This document shows positions 11,100-21,577 of a DNA stretch of 64,000 nt, piece after piece. How positions within the stretch are numbered: the first letter of the stretch is position 1; each line of letters opens with the position of its first letter. A program made the translations under genes and the position numbers. The stretch is taken from positions 11,038,501 through 11,102,500 of the forward strand of contig JAKSXM010000007.1 in the NCBI GenBank assembly GCA_022575985.1, given 5' to 3'. The notes beneath the pieces were generated by a model that was not told where the DNA came from, searched no databases, and saw only the letters and a program-made list of their open reading frames with translations. The stretch is from Anagrus nilaparvatae. Its lineage: Eukaryota > Arthropoda > Insecta > Hymenoptera > Mymaridae.

Positions 11100-12310
11100 T
11101 CTAAAACTTGTACTCTCATTAAAATAAATTAGATATGTTCAAAACGAAAAATAAATTTGGTGTTTTATGTATTTTTTTGTGACGAAGAATTTGGAGAAAA
11201 AAATTTTCAAAAAATTAATTATCAGATTCAAGATATCGAGTAAAAATCATAATTTCAAATATAAGTACTTTCGTGGAAATAAAAAAATGAGGTATTACAT
11301 CCAAATTAAGAAAAAAAAAAGTATTTTGAGATTTTTTTAACAAACAAATTTTTGGAAAAAAAAGTTAGGTATTCATTCGATAATTGTTTTGAAATATCAC
11401 TGGTTACAATATTTTAAAATATTAGTACTTTCATAGAATTAAATGAGGTATTACACCAAAAAAAAAAATAAATATTGCAATTTTTTTTATTTTTCTTTTT
11501 TTTTAATTTTGAGAAAAAAATGTTGAAAAAATTCAGTATCAGTTCTAAAAAATTACTGTAAACGAGGTTCTTAGAAACTAGTACTTCCATGGAAATAAAT
11601 TAGGTACTACGTCCAAAAAGAAAACAAAGTTTCGTATTTTTTGTATTTTTATGTGAAAAAAATTTTAGGAAATAAATTTTCAAAAAATTAAGTATCAGAT
11701 TGGAGATATCGAGTAAAAACCATACTTTCAAGTATAAGTACTTTCATGGAAATGAATGAGGTATTACATCCAAATTAAAAAAAAAAAGAGGGTTTGAGAT
11801 TTTTTTAATAAAAAAATTTTTGGAAAAAAAATTAGGTCTTAATTCGATAATGGTTTTGAAATATCACTAGTTACAATATTTTCAGATACTAGTACTTTCA
11901 TAGAATTAAATGAGGTATTACACCAAAAAAAAAAAAATTATTGCAGTTTTTTTTATTTTTCTTTTTTTTTAATCTTGAAAAAAAAAAAATTGAAAAAACT
12001 AAGTATCAGATCCAAAAAATTACTATAAACGAGATTCTTAAAACTAGTACTTCCATGGAAATAAATTAGGTACTTCGTCCAAAAAGAAAAAAAAAATTGG
12101 TATTTTTTGTATTTTTTTGTGAAAAAAATTTCAGAAAAAAAATTTTAAGAAAATTAAGTATCTGATTCAAAATATCATGTGAAAACCATACTTTCAAATA
12201 TAAGTACTTTCGTGGAAATAAATGAGGTGTTACATCCAAATTAAAACAAAAAAAAGTACCTCGAGCTTTTTTGGTGAAAAAATTTTTGAAAAAAAAATTA
12301 GGTCTTAGGC
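11100..12310. repeat. Tandem array of ~155 bp units
   Basis: Variants of AGTACTTTCATGGAAATAAA followed by an AGGTATTACATCCAAATTAA-type phrase recur near 11107, 11264, 11425, 11583, 11738, 11892, 12046 and 12206. Subtypes differ in CATCC versus CGTCC and in spacer text, and the same subtypes recur in the arrays at 15600-16077 and 41560-43330. Confidence 0.8.
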
Positions 12311-12499
12311 ACATTCTACAATCATCCGGTAAACTCTTGCGGTCGTCCGTTAGAGGTCCTCAAGGTAGTGGCACCAACCGAAAATAAATGATAACTTAAA
12401 ATAATCATGTGTATTTATTTTATGTAAAGTTGGAACCACTGACTTGCGGACTTCTAGCGGACGACCGCAAGAGTTTACCGGATGATTGTAGAATGTGCC
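12308..12499. mobile_element. PIF/Harbinger-type MITE, 42 bp perfect TIRs, TTA duplication
   Basis: The left arm 12308-12349 and right arm 12458-12499 are perfect inverted copies, starting GGCACATTCTACAATCATCC and ending with its complement. TTA flanks both sides (12305-12307 and 12500-12502). The related array near 43350 reads GGTCTTAATTCCATAATG with a single TTA, which is the empty site. A 3 bp TTA duplication with G-rich termini fits PIF/Harbinger. Short open frames across it are by-products of the palindrome. Confidence 0.88.
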
Positions 12500-12537
12500 T
12501 TAATTCCATAATGTTTGTGAAATATCAGCGATTATAT

Positions 12538-12583
12538 ACGTACGTACGTACGTACGTACGTACACACACACACACACATACAG
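12538..12583. repeat. Microsatellite (ACGT)n then (AC)n
   Basis: About six TACG/ACGT repeats run into an AC repeat. It sits in the 3' part of the Helentron-like element; a matching tract is at about 43405-43441 and a TG form at about 15497-15514, so it travels with the element. Confidence 0.9.
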
Positions 12584-13359
12584 ACTTTTTTTAAAAACCG
12601 GTTTTTTAGCATCCTGGGGTCCCAAAACGTGCTTATATGCCAAAAAATAGAAAATCAAATTTTGACCTAACTTAATGGTTCCTCTTTGAGGAACCAAAAC
12701 GTTTACTCAAAAATCTCTAACCATTTCTTCACAATCCTCACTTGAAAAACTGTACATATTTACCACAAACCTCCCTTAAACAAAATATTTCAAATTTATT
12801 TTCAAATTGAAAGTTTGCTGTAACAAAATTTGCTTGATTGTTAATTTCAGAAAATAAATGGATCATCCCTTGGAGGACTGATAATATATACAAGTTTTTA
12901 GCTCCTAAAATTTTTTAAGCTTTCTTTTAAGAAATTTTAATTTCATTAAAAACATATAACGTTGATTTCTATCTAATTCCATGGAGAAGACATTTTTAGA
13001 AACTCATGGTATTGGAAATAAGTTCTTCGCATCATCAAGTAACCTTTTTTTTTTTATTAAACATTTTAATTTTTATTTTTATTTAACCAATAAATTAAAA
13101 TTATTTATATTATAAAATTCTAGCGAGTGCTTTAATTACAAATCTCTGGACTAATTAATCGACCACAGTGCCTCGATTCATCGTAGAAAATTATTTTCTT
13201 GAATTTTTCAATTTGAACAGAGGTTGTTGAAAGATACGATTGTGTGGAATATGATCCCGAGAAGCGTTTACACCTGAAGCAAATATATTAACAAAACTAT
13301 AAAAAATGAATTTATTATAAGCTATTATTGTGAAACTTTCTTCTACTTAAAAGGGAAAT

Positions 13360-14190
13360 TTACTTATATTGGAATACTAAAATACACCAAATGGTTAAGG
13401 ATGAGTTTATTATGTTGAAAAAACATGCCGACCACTCATTCATAATGAGCCTTATGGGCCCGGATACTCATGGCTCCATGATGGCTCAATTTTATAAAAT
13501 AGGTTTTTTTTGGTAATAAAACGTTGTAACCTCAAAAATGGACCAAAACACTTTTAGTTGATCTCATTTTTTTGGTGTACGTATAACCTTTCAATAGTCT
13601 TTAACCGCAATTTTTATCAGAATTCTGTAGCCAATTAATCAAATGTCCATTTTTGTCCCAAATTGACAAATTTTTAAATTTATTTAAATTGCTGCCAAAA
13701 TTGTAATTTTTGATGAAATTGAGTTTTTTATAGCGATCTTAAAAATTTTCTGCATTTTCAAATTTCTAAAACTTTTTCACTCGTCTTATTTCTTTAAAAA
13801 TTTCTAAGATAAGTCTTTTGACTTTATATCATCATATCTGGTTAATAAATTATTGAAAAAAAATATTAAAAAGTTGTTACTTTAATACAAAAATAACCAC
13901 TTTGTTAAATGGCTTTAGCGACGGGAGAATTATGGACGAAAAATTGAGGTTTACGGAGCATTCAAGGTTAAAACTAAAACTTAAAAAATCCGACCAGAAG
14001 TGTTTTGGTTAATTTTTGAGGTTGCAGCATTTTATTGAATTTGACAAAAAACCCTATTTTATGGCACTGAGCCAACATTGAGCCATGAGTATCTGGACCC
14101 AGAATGCCCATTGGTGGTCGTAATGTTTTTTCAACATAATAAACTCATCCAAACACATTTGGTGTCCAAAATTGGTTTCCAAATATAGTT
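13360..14190. mobile_element. Foldback element with ~200 bp diverged inverted arms
   Basis: The left side near 13368-13560 (CACCAAATGGTTAAGGATGA, GATGGCTCAATTTTATAAAA, TTGTAACCTCAAAAATG) reappears inverted near 13985-14170 (the complements of AGCCATGAGTATC, CACCAAATGTG and TTTTGAGGTTGCAGC). The arms enclose about 430 bp without coding potential. Ends are approximate. Confidence 0.65.
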
Positions 14191-14761
14191 AACTTCTCTC
14201 GTTAGTATCTTACCAACTTCAATGAAATCAAAGCGTCCGGAAGTTATAATAATACCATATAGATATTTTTTATAGAAAAAATATTATAGTGATCAAGTTT
14301 TGGCCCCATCATCGAAATTATTTAATAAAGTTGTGAAGATAAGTCTCCGTTATACGGGAGAAGTGCAGCAGAAAAGTGAACAGTTTTAGCCTACATAAAA
14401 GTATACCTCGCAAAATAAACGTATACGCAGTAATTAGTAAATATTTTCATTATGAAATAATTTATCAAAACCATTTGATCTATAAGTATTGCGTCATGCT
14501 TATAATATAAGTGTTTCATCAGTTTTTACATTATTGAGAATGAAATTAAAAACATTTAACAGTATAGAGAATTATGGTAAAGAAATTAAAGAAGAAAATT
14601 TTAGTAATTCCAAAAAATTTTATATTTATTATAATAATTATTAATTAAATTAAAACTGAAATTAAATCTTTAAAAAATTTAATAAACCAACTTTTTTTTT
14701 AGATTTAATAAATATTTTTTTTAAGATAATAAAAATAAAAATTTATAAATACCAGAAGATA

Positions 14762-15160
14762 CACTGTAAAAAATAACTTTCTTAGAATTACAAAAAAAAT
14801 AGATTTTTTTCGAAAAATTAGTAAATTTTCAAAAAATTTTGTAAACATTTGATATAAATCGTAAAATTACTAAATTTAGCATATTCTCGAAAAATTCGAG
14901 AATTCTTGATTTTTTTTGTGAATTTACGAAAAAAGTTGTATATCACAACTATTTTTCGTTTTATAACTATTTTTTTAAAATTTTCGAAAAAAAATTGTAA
15001 ATTATCAATTTTTCTTGCGAATTCACAAAAAAAAATCGAGAATACTCGAATTTTTTGTTAATATACTGAATTTAGTAATTATACGATTTTTTTCTCGAAA
15101 AATTACTAATTTTTGTTAGTTTAAGTTATTGTTAATATAAGAAAGTTACTTTTTACAGTG
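14762..15160. mobile_element. MITE with CACTGTAAAAAATAAC ends, TA target site
   Basis: The left end CACTGTAAAAAATAACTTTC and the right end GAAAGTTACTTTTTACAGTG are inverted copies, with TA outside each (14760-14761 and 15161-15162). The interior is rich in TTCGAAAAATT and AATTTACAAAA palindromes. At 399 bp it is non-coding; the TA duplication suggests Tc1/mariner-type mobilisation. Confidence 0.8.
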
Positions 15161-15386
15161 TACGAAACCTTATTTATTTTAATAAAAAACTTTTTTTTTA
15201 ATTTAATAATTTCTTCTTTTAAATTATTTACCGATTTATAGGCTAGATAATTTTGTATTTGTTTAAAATAAATGCTCTTAACAATAATAAATTATTTATT
15301 TATTTTTTAAATAAAAAAAAAAAAATTAAAATAATGAAATGAATTATTTTTATTATAAATTAAATTAATTATTTTCTCCGTATATT

Positions 15387-16077
15387 TTGGTTCCTCAATG
15401 AGGAACCATTGTGATAGGTCAAATTTCGATTTTTTGGAATATAAGCACGTTTTGAGACCCCAGGAAGCTAAAAAACCAGTTTTTAAAAAAAGTATTTATG
15501 TGTGTGTGTGTGTATGTAGCCGGTGAAGTTTCACAACCATTATGGAATTAAGACCTAATTTTTTTATCAAAAAATCTCAAACTACTTTTTTTTTTTAATT
15601 TGGATGTAATACCTCATTTATTTCCACGATAGTACTTATATTTGAAAGTATGGTTTTTACTCTATATCTCGAATCTGATACTTAATTTTTTGAAAATTTT
15701 TTTCCCAACATTTTTTTCACGAAAAAATACAAAAAACACCAATTTTTTTTTTCTTTTTGACATAGTACCTAATTTATTTCTATGAAAGTACTAATTTTAG
15801 AAAGTTTGTTTATAGTCATTTTTTGGTTCTGATACCAAATTTTTTCAAAAATTCTTTCTCAAAATTAAAAAAACAAAAAAATTAAAAAACCTTCAATATT
15901 TTTTTTTTTTGGATGTAATACCTCATTTAATTCCATGAAAGTACGAATATCTGAAAATATTGCAACCGGTGATGTTTCACAATTTTTTTTCAAAAATTTT
16001 TTCACCAAAAAAGCTGGAGGTACTTTTTTTTTTATTTGGATGTAATAACTCATTTATTTCCACGAAAGTACTTATGT
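15387..16077 (-). mobile_element. Helentron-like element, reverse-orientation truncated copy
   Basis: Read on the minus strand, the 3' hairpin GGTTCCTC-ATT-GAGGAACC, the conserved block with ACGTGCTTATA, and the CA microsatellite precede about three to four ~155 bp tandem units (CATTTATTTCCACGAAAGTAC phrases on the plus strand near 15615, 15780, 15930 and 16050). The 5' part is missing beyond about 16077. Confidence 0.7.
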
Positions 16078-16484
16078 ATGTGTACAATAAGAACTATACT
16101 AATACAAACATCCCATACATACGAAATTCGAATTCATGTACACAATCCAAGATGGCTGAAGTAGGCTCGGCGCAGAAGGCACCTTCTTGTATGCTATACC
16201 TTGAATTTATTGCACAATGATAACTCCATTGTTTTTAATTAATTATTATGAAAAAAAAAAAATACGTATCAAATATTTTAATGCCGAGTACAAAATCAAC
16301 CAAATAGAATTTAAATATTTTTATCATGCAACAAATCTTTTTTTTTATATACTTTCCCAGTATCCTACAGCCCTCAAAGTAACTTCTTTCTCGAGCCAGG
16401 ATTACATAACAAATCAAAATCTTCAAGTGAGAAAGGGAAAAAAAATTCTGCGATACTAGATTTTTAATATATAGTTTTTTTTAA
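16078..16484. other. No gene seen
   Basis: Short overlapping open frames occur on both strands but share no recognisable motif and have no coding-like composition. The stretch lies between a truncated element copy and the end of a LINE. Confidence 0.4.
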
Positions 16485-17830
16485 TTCTACGATGACCAAT
16501 AAGTATTATTTTGTTTATTTATTTATTTTATCCAATCGAATTTATTGTAGAAAGCCATTTTTTGAATTCAGTTTGTCAACTATTTGTTCATTCTTCCTTT
16601 GAACTTGGAGTTTTTAAACTTTTAGGAAGCATATTGAAAATTTTTATAGCACAATAATAGTAATTTTTTTTCTTATTTCTTTTGTAAATTTAGGTAAGGA
16701 AGTTGTGATAGTACTCTCATTTTTACGTTCATTGTTTAGATAAATATTTTTTATACATAAATATTCTTTTCTAACAGAAAAATAATAAAAATTTTGTTTA
16801 ATACTTAAGAAAATGTCATTACTTTTCCCAAAGTTAAAAATATTTATGATTTGACGTTACCTATTTTCTAGTTTTTTTAGAAAAGTTTTATAACTACCAT
16901 TCCAACCCAGAATTCCATAGCTGTAAGGGAATCGAACTTTGCATAGTATATTGTTTATTCAACCTTTTGTTTTAAAAGAGTTATTTCCTGATTTTCATTA
17001 ATTTTGATGTGAAGATCGTGAATTTCTGATATTAGTGAATTGTTTTGCTTTGAGTAGGATTTTACTGACAACTTTTCTTTATTTAATTTATCTTTTAAAG
17101 TTGATATTTCTTTATTTATAGATGTTATTTCTTGAGTGTTAGACTTAGAATCATTATTATTATTTTCTTATAGTATATCATTGTATTTTGATTCTAATTC
17201 GTCGTACTTAACTTTAAGATTTTTTAATGCATTATTATTAAACGGAGAATTATAATTAGTATCATCATTTTTTAGAGCTATTAAAAACACTTTTAGAATC
17301 ACAACACTTGATTAAAAAACCTTTTATCAATATAATGTCTTTCAATTTCTTAAGACATCCCGCATGGTAAGCATTACCGCAATTTATGCAAACTCTTACT
17401 TTAACTATAGAGTTTGTCGTACATTTATTTGAAGTAAAGCAATGTAACGGTAAATTACCTTGTGAGAGATCCATTATTAAAAGATCAATATTATCGGCAG
17501 TATCGATTGAGTTAATTACTTATCGATATAATCAAGGGATATCCCGCCATAAATATGCTAGATGATGATGTCCAGGTTTTCAATATCAAAACACCTCTCA
17601 CATTTGATTGATATCACCAATATTTTAATCAATTAACTGATAACTATTTGAAAATAATCATCTTAGGAATGTAAGACACATATTAATACGAATAACACAT
17701 TTTCACACTTATAGAAATTATTATTACATTAAAAATAAATACAGACACTAGAATTCGCACTTCTACTTAGTTCAGTGCCCCCTACTGTAATTTATTGTAA
17801 TATCCATTAGGGTCTCGTTTGGTTCCACAA
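16485..17830 (-). pseudogene. Internally deleted non-LTR retrotransposon (LINE)
   Basis: On the minus strand an ATG at 17474 opens a frame with a PHD-like Cys/His cluster (CTTN, CINCGNAYHAGC, then KCC), breaks near 17265, and continues in another frame as a lysine/glutamate-rich coiled coil to about 16970. That is an ORF1-like layout. Directly afterwards comes text typical of the C-terminal end of a LINE reverse-transcriptase ORF: FPYSYGILGWNGSY, then NNERKNESTITTSLPKFTKE, then short pieces around INSIG to about 16500. The reverse-transcriptase core is absent, so an internal deletion has fused the two ends. Non-coding sequence up to about 17830 may be its 5' UTR. It separates the promoter copy at 18073-18450 from anything downstream. 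Confidence 0.65.
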
Positions 17831-18072
17831 TTTTTGTTAGAAAAATTTTTGTTAAAAAATAAATGTTTCAATAATTAAAAATTAATCTGTCATTATTAAT
17901 TAAAATAAAACATTCCGGTGCCAAAAGGACAGGAAATGCGTTATAGATAATTAAATATCATTATTAGAAAATTATTATATTTAAACATGAATTACTTACC
18001 CTTTTTAATTAATTATTACAACCAGACAATATAAGCTACCAATCACGACTACAGTTTTTTGCTTCCTTCCTC

Positions 18073-18450
18073 TCTTATATAGATGCAAAATATTGTATGC
18101 ACGGTGATCTAGAGTGGAAACCTAGTAGTCTGCATTACTGAGAATTAAAAACGCTATCTAGCGGCAATCGCTGTAACTTGATACCCAAGCGATTTAAGTT
18201 TGAAAATTAGTACAAATTATTTAGTTAGTACAAGTTATTAATTAGTACAATTTTTTACTTTAAGTATAAATTAATTTATTAATAAAAAATAAAATTAATT
18301 TTAAATATTTTAGAAATTTATTTTTAATAAAATAATTACTTTTAACTCTATGCGCTTGGGTATCAAGTTACAGCGGTCGCCGCTAGAAGTATGAAAAAAG
18401 AGGGAGGCGCACGTTCTCAATATAGCATCAATTTTAGAAGTTTCCAGAAT
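18073..18450 (-). promoter_or_regulatory. Decayed duplicate of the heat-shock-type promoter
   Basis: On the minus strand this repeats the layout at 33060-33265: GAA-type heat-shock repeats (GAAGTTTCCAGAA on the plus strand, 18436-18448), then CTATATAAGAGAGG as a TATA box near 18073-18085, and a splice-donor-like GGGTAAGTAATT at about 17989-18003. The first half-site of the element has mutated from TTC to TTT. A MITE (18157-18387) and remnants of an older one separate the heat-shock repeats from the TATA box. No gene like the one at 29813-32256 follows; a LINE lies there instead. Confidence 0.5.
18157..18387. mobile_element. MITE with 35 bp inverted ends (TCTAGCGG...)
   Basis: The left arm 18157-18191 starts TCTAGCGGCAATCGCTGTAA and the right arm 18353-18387 is its inverted copy with two changes. 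Both run to CCCAAGCG at their inner ends. The interior is about 160 bp of AT-rich sequence. It is absent from the homologous segment at 33236-33245. Confidence 0.75.
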
Positions 18451-20330
18451 ATATTTCTAGATTATTCCAATTTAGTATTGATATACATATATTCACTAAG
18501 TTGGAGAAAAGTAAAAAAATAAAATATGAGAAGCTTAAAAGAGAATTATTATTATTAATTATTCATCAACTTTAAAAAAGAAAAGTTCAAAAAAGTTTTG
18601 GTTTGAGATATAAGTACGTACGACAGTACTTATATGTAGTAAAGCTACATTTTAGCTTTTTCCTAAAGGGAGCAATTCTTTTACTTCTCCTTATCCTAAA
18701 AAATATACCGCATCCCTAAGTTTGCTAACCTTAGAAGCTAAGCACGAAATGTAAAAGATGCATTAGCATAGACAACTGTACTATAGTAATCCAGATAAGG
18801 GATTACGAGTAACTCAAATAGCTTCCTATACAATAATTGGGATGTACATGATTTGGTGAATCTCCAGCCAAACAATACTCTATATATTTTCTTGGAAACA
18901 TTATATATTTTTTATTTATAAAACAATTTTGAATCCCTTTTAATATATTCCCATACATCAAATATAATTTGATGATAATAAATTTTTAAATTTAAGTTAG
19001 TTTATTTAAGTAAATTGAATTATTTATCTATAATTAGTTTAAATGCATAAGTTATTTATAGCTATTTCAAATTTTTGTATTATAAATAGAAAAAAATACA
19101 CATAGCTATGGAAAATTTAGATCAAATATTATAGCCCTTAGTTTTCCATCACATGCTTTTCATGAAACAGCAGCAATTTTTTTTATGTAATGAAGTATTC
19201 GAATTATCAGTAAAAATATTTTGTTTTAATTTCAAACAAAACTTATACAGCACATTATAAACTCAATTTTTTATTGTGTAGGTATCATGTTAAATCATGA
19301 GAGCTTCAGACAATTTGCAAGTTTTTTTTAGTTTAACTAATATTTGGCCACTTAACAGCTGGACAAAGTTTTGAGTAACTGCTTTGGGTGCTTGAATTTT
19401 TAAGCAAATGTTTAAAAAATGAAACAAATACTTAATTTAAGCAATTGCTTAAAAATACAAGAATATACAGTGTATTGTGATTTTATGCTTTTATTTAAAA
19501 ATATCCTTGGTTTGTTGTAGTAAAAGCATAAGCTTTATGGAAATTTTCAGAAAGTCCTTAGAACAGTCCATTTCAGAATAGTCCTTAATAAATAAATTTA
19601 ATAACATATTACTTATTGTTAATATTTGAATAAAGTAGTTGTAGTAGTAATAGTAATAGTAGTATTAGTAAGTTTATTTATCTCGTTTAACTAAGTTTTA
19701 GAAGAATTTAATATTGTAAAATATAGAATAACATTATTACTATACTGGAGGAGTTAACATAGGCAATGGTATTTTTTACATTTTCTGATACATAGATTTT
19801 TTATTATTAATTTTTTTTTTTAATAACTGTGTTAGTTTCTCATACCTTAATTTATATAGTTTTTAATTTGATTCATTATTATTACGTTATTTTTACTATT
19901 TTCATTTCTATAACTATTATTCTATCTGTTTTTTCCTTTTGATTAAACTTTTTTTTTTTTTTAATTAATATTTATTATTTATTAATATTATATTGTATAA
20001 CAACAATGAAAATTCTTTCTAAACAAATTTTGTAAACTTAACAAATAAGCTATAAAAAAAATCAATATTTAACTTCTGAGACACTTTAAAATGCCAAAAA
20101 TTCAAAAGAGTAACCCGAAAATTCGTCCCTTTTGCATCATCTGTTACCAAGAAACATTTTGAAGCTCTTAAAAATTGTAGCTTTTAAGGTATTTTTCCAT
20201 TTTTGCTAAATTGGAATACTAATGTTCCATAATTATAAATTATTTTCTTATGTTCATCTATTTTTTTTATTAGAATCATATAAATTTTTAATATTTAGTA
20301 TGAAGTTTAAACACAAGTTTTGATGCCCAT
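18450..20330. repeat. Older segmental duplication, copy 1
   Basis: Matched in order by about 33265-36340: GCCAAACAA...GGAAACATTAT, the block TTGAATCCCTTTTAATATAT near 18926 and 33857, AGCTGGACAAAGTTTTGAGT near 19358 and 34259, and TTACTTATTGTTAATA near 19610 and 35624. The copies are visibly diverged (many substitutions and indels). No genes lie within. Copy 2 has gained a BEL/Pao scrap and an internal repeat. Confidence 0.75.
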
Positions 20331-20342
20331 TATGGGTATCAA

Positions 20343-20393
20343 AGTCTAAATTTTGAACAGAAAGTATTATACTTTCTGTTCAAAATTTAGACT
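20343..20393. repeat. Perfect 24 bp-arm palindrome
   Basis: AGTCTAAATTTTGAACAGAA and the next four bases (20343-20366) are followed by three bases and then the exact reverse complement (20370-20393). It sits in the diverged duplication and is missing from the corresponding place near 36340. Confidence 0.9.
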
Positions 20394-20424
20394 CATATAT
20401 GTATAAATATAAATATTAATATTA

Positions 20425-20530
20425 AACCAATTGATTGAATTTTACTATTTTCTGTTGAATTTTCATTCAAAAGCTAAAATGCAAAATAAAAGTGATATGA
20501 GCATCTATTAAAATTGAATGATTTAGAGTC
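20425..20530. mobile_element. Fragment of the CACGGTAGAGC TA-MITE family
   Basis: ACCAATTGATTGAATTTTAC and AAAGCTAAAATGCAAAATAA, followed by GAGCATCTATTAAAATTGAA, match the left half of the element at 36984-37566. Both ends are missing. Confidence 0.6.
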
Positions 20531-20594
20531 AGTTAGACCTTTTTAACTTTTTAAATCTACAAAATTTATATAAAATAAATGTCTTCAAAATACA

Positions 20595-21275
20595 TTAATA
20601 CATTCTATGTTGGAAAATCACATTATGTTTTTCATGATCTTTGGTCATATTTTTTACATATTCATCAATTCTGATGCTTACTTCACGTTTAGTTTCTCCA
20701 ACATAGGATGCTTCACATGAAGTACACTGTAATTTGTAAACTAAATTAGTTCTTCTTAGAGGATGTAATTTATTTTTGCATTTTTTTACAACATTATTTA
20801 ATAAATAATCAGGTTTAGGAATGATACATATATTATACTGTTTTAAGCATCTTTTTATGCTGTGAAAGAGTTCTTTGTTATAAGAAATGCATATTTTCAT
20901 CGCTTTTTTGTAAATATTTTCCCTAATGTCAATGCTCTCATTTAGACATTGTTCATTTCTATAATGCAAACAATCTTTTTTTTTTTGTATAGTAATCGAT
21001 AAATTTTATAGGTTAATTGTTTTTTATTTTAATTAAATTTTCTTGAAGTGAAAAGATTTATGTGACAATTTCAATACCTTATCAACTAATGTATAAACCA
21101 TGCCTATTTTTTGTGATTTTGTATGGTTTGATTTGTTATTTAAGAACCTGTCCGATGATGTACTTTTGTGATACCAATTATTTATTATTCTTGTTATTTT
21201 TAATTAGAGTTAATTCCAAAAAATTTATTTGGTTGTTATTATCTAATTCATATGTAAATTGCAATCTTTCATGAT
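20595..21275 (-). pseudogene. Penelope-like retroelement fragment 1 (late RT plus GIY-YIG)
   Basis: Minus-strand text from about 21275 gives LQFTYELDNNNQINFLELTL and, after breaks, a palm/thumb piece corresponding to WYRKPTSS-type sequence in the second copy. From 20969 to 20595 an open frame contains a linker and then NLVYKLQCTSCEASYVGETK, the GIY-YIG nuclease signature of Penelope-like elements (VYKL..C..YVGET followed by R). It is 5'-truncated with several frame breaks, and lies tail to head with a better preserved copy just upstream. Confidence 0.75.
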
Positions 21276-21577
21276 AATTATTAAAAATTGATGTTCTACT
21301 TCAAACATAGAGTCTCTTGAACCTACCAAACAAAAATAATTAATTAATTTTATATTCTAATTCTGTAGACTTTATAATTAAATATAATATATATATAAAC
21401 ATTGTTAAAAATTTATGTATGTAGTAGTAACGATGATATTGGTGAATAAAATTTGAAATAATGTCATAAATCGTATCACTAACGACATCTCTAAAAGTAA
21501 TTGATTGATAAAGTACAGATATATTTATAAGTAATCAATAAATATACGAGCGCGTGTGTCGTGTTGTTATTGTAACG

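Larger units (their letters stand above)
10002..12697 (+). mobile_element. Helentron-like non-autonomous element, copy 1, with ~155 bp tandem units
   Basis: The 5' end TACCCTGCCAA...GGCACT and the 3' end (hairpin GGTTCCTC-TTT-GAGGAACC at 12677-12695, then AA) match the termini of the precisely bounded insertion at 41371-43556. Between about 11100 and 12310 there are eight tandem units of about 155 bp, each carrying a variant of GTACTTTCATGGAAATAAAT. The array is followed by an (ACGT)n(AC)n microsatellite and a conserved 3' block containing AAAACGTGCTTATA. Two unrelated MITEs (10026-10253 and 12308-12499) are nested inside. No protein is encoded. The layout (internal tandem array, microsatellite, 3' hairpin) recalls Helentron/HINE elements, but the family assignment is inference. 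Confidence 0.65.

Noticed and set aside
12409..12697. Frames crossing the microsatellite and MITE
   Set aside because: Generated by the palindrome and the ACGT/AC repeat.
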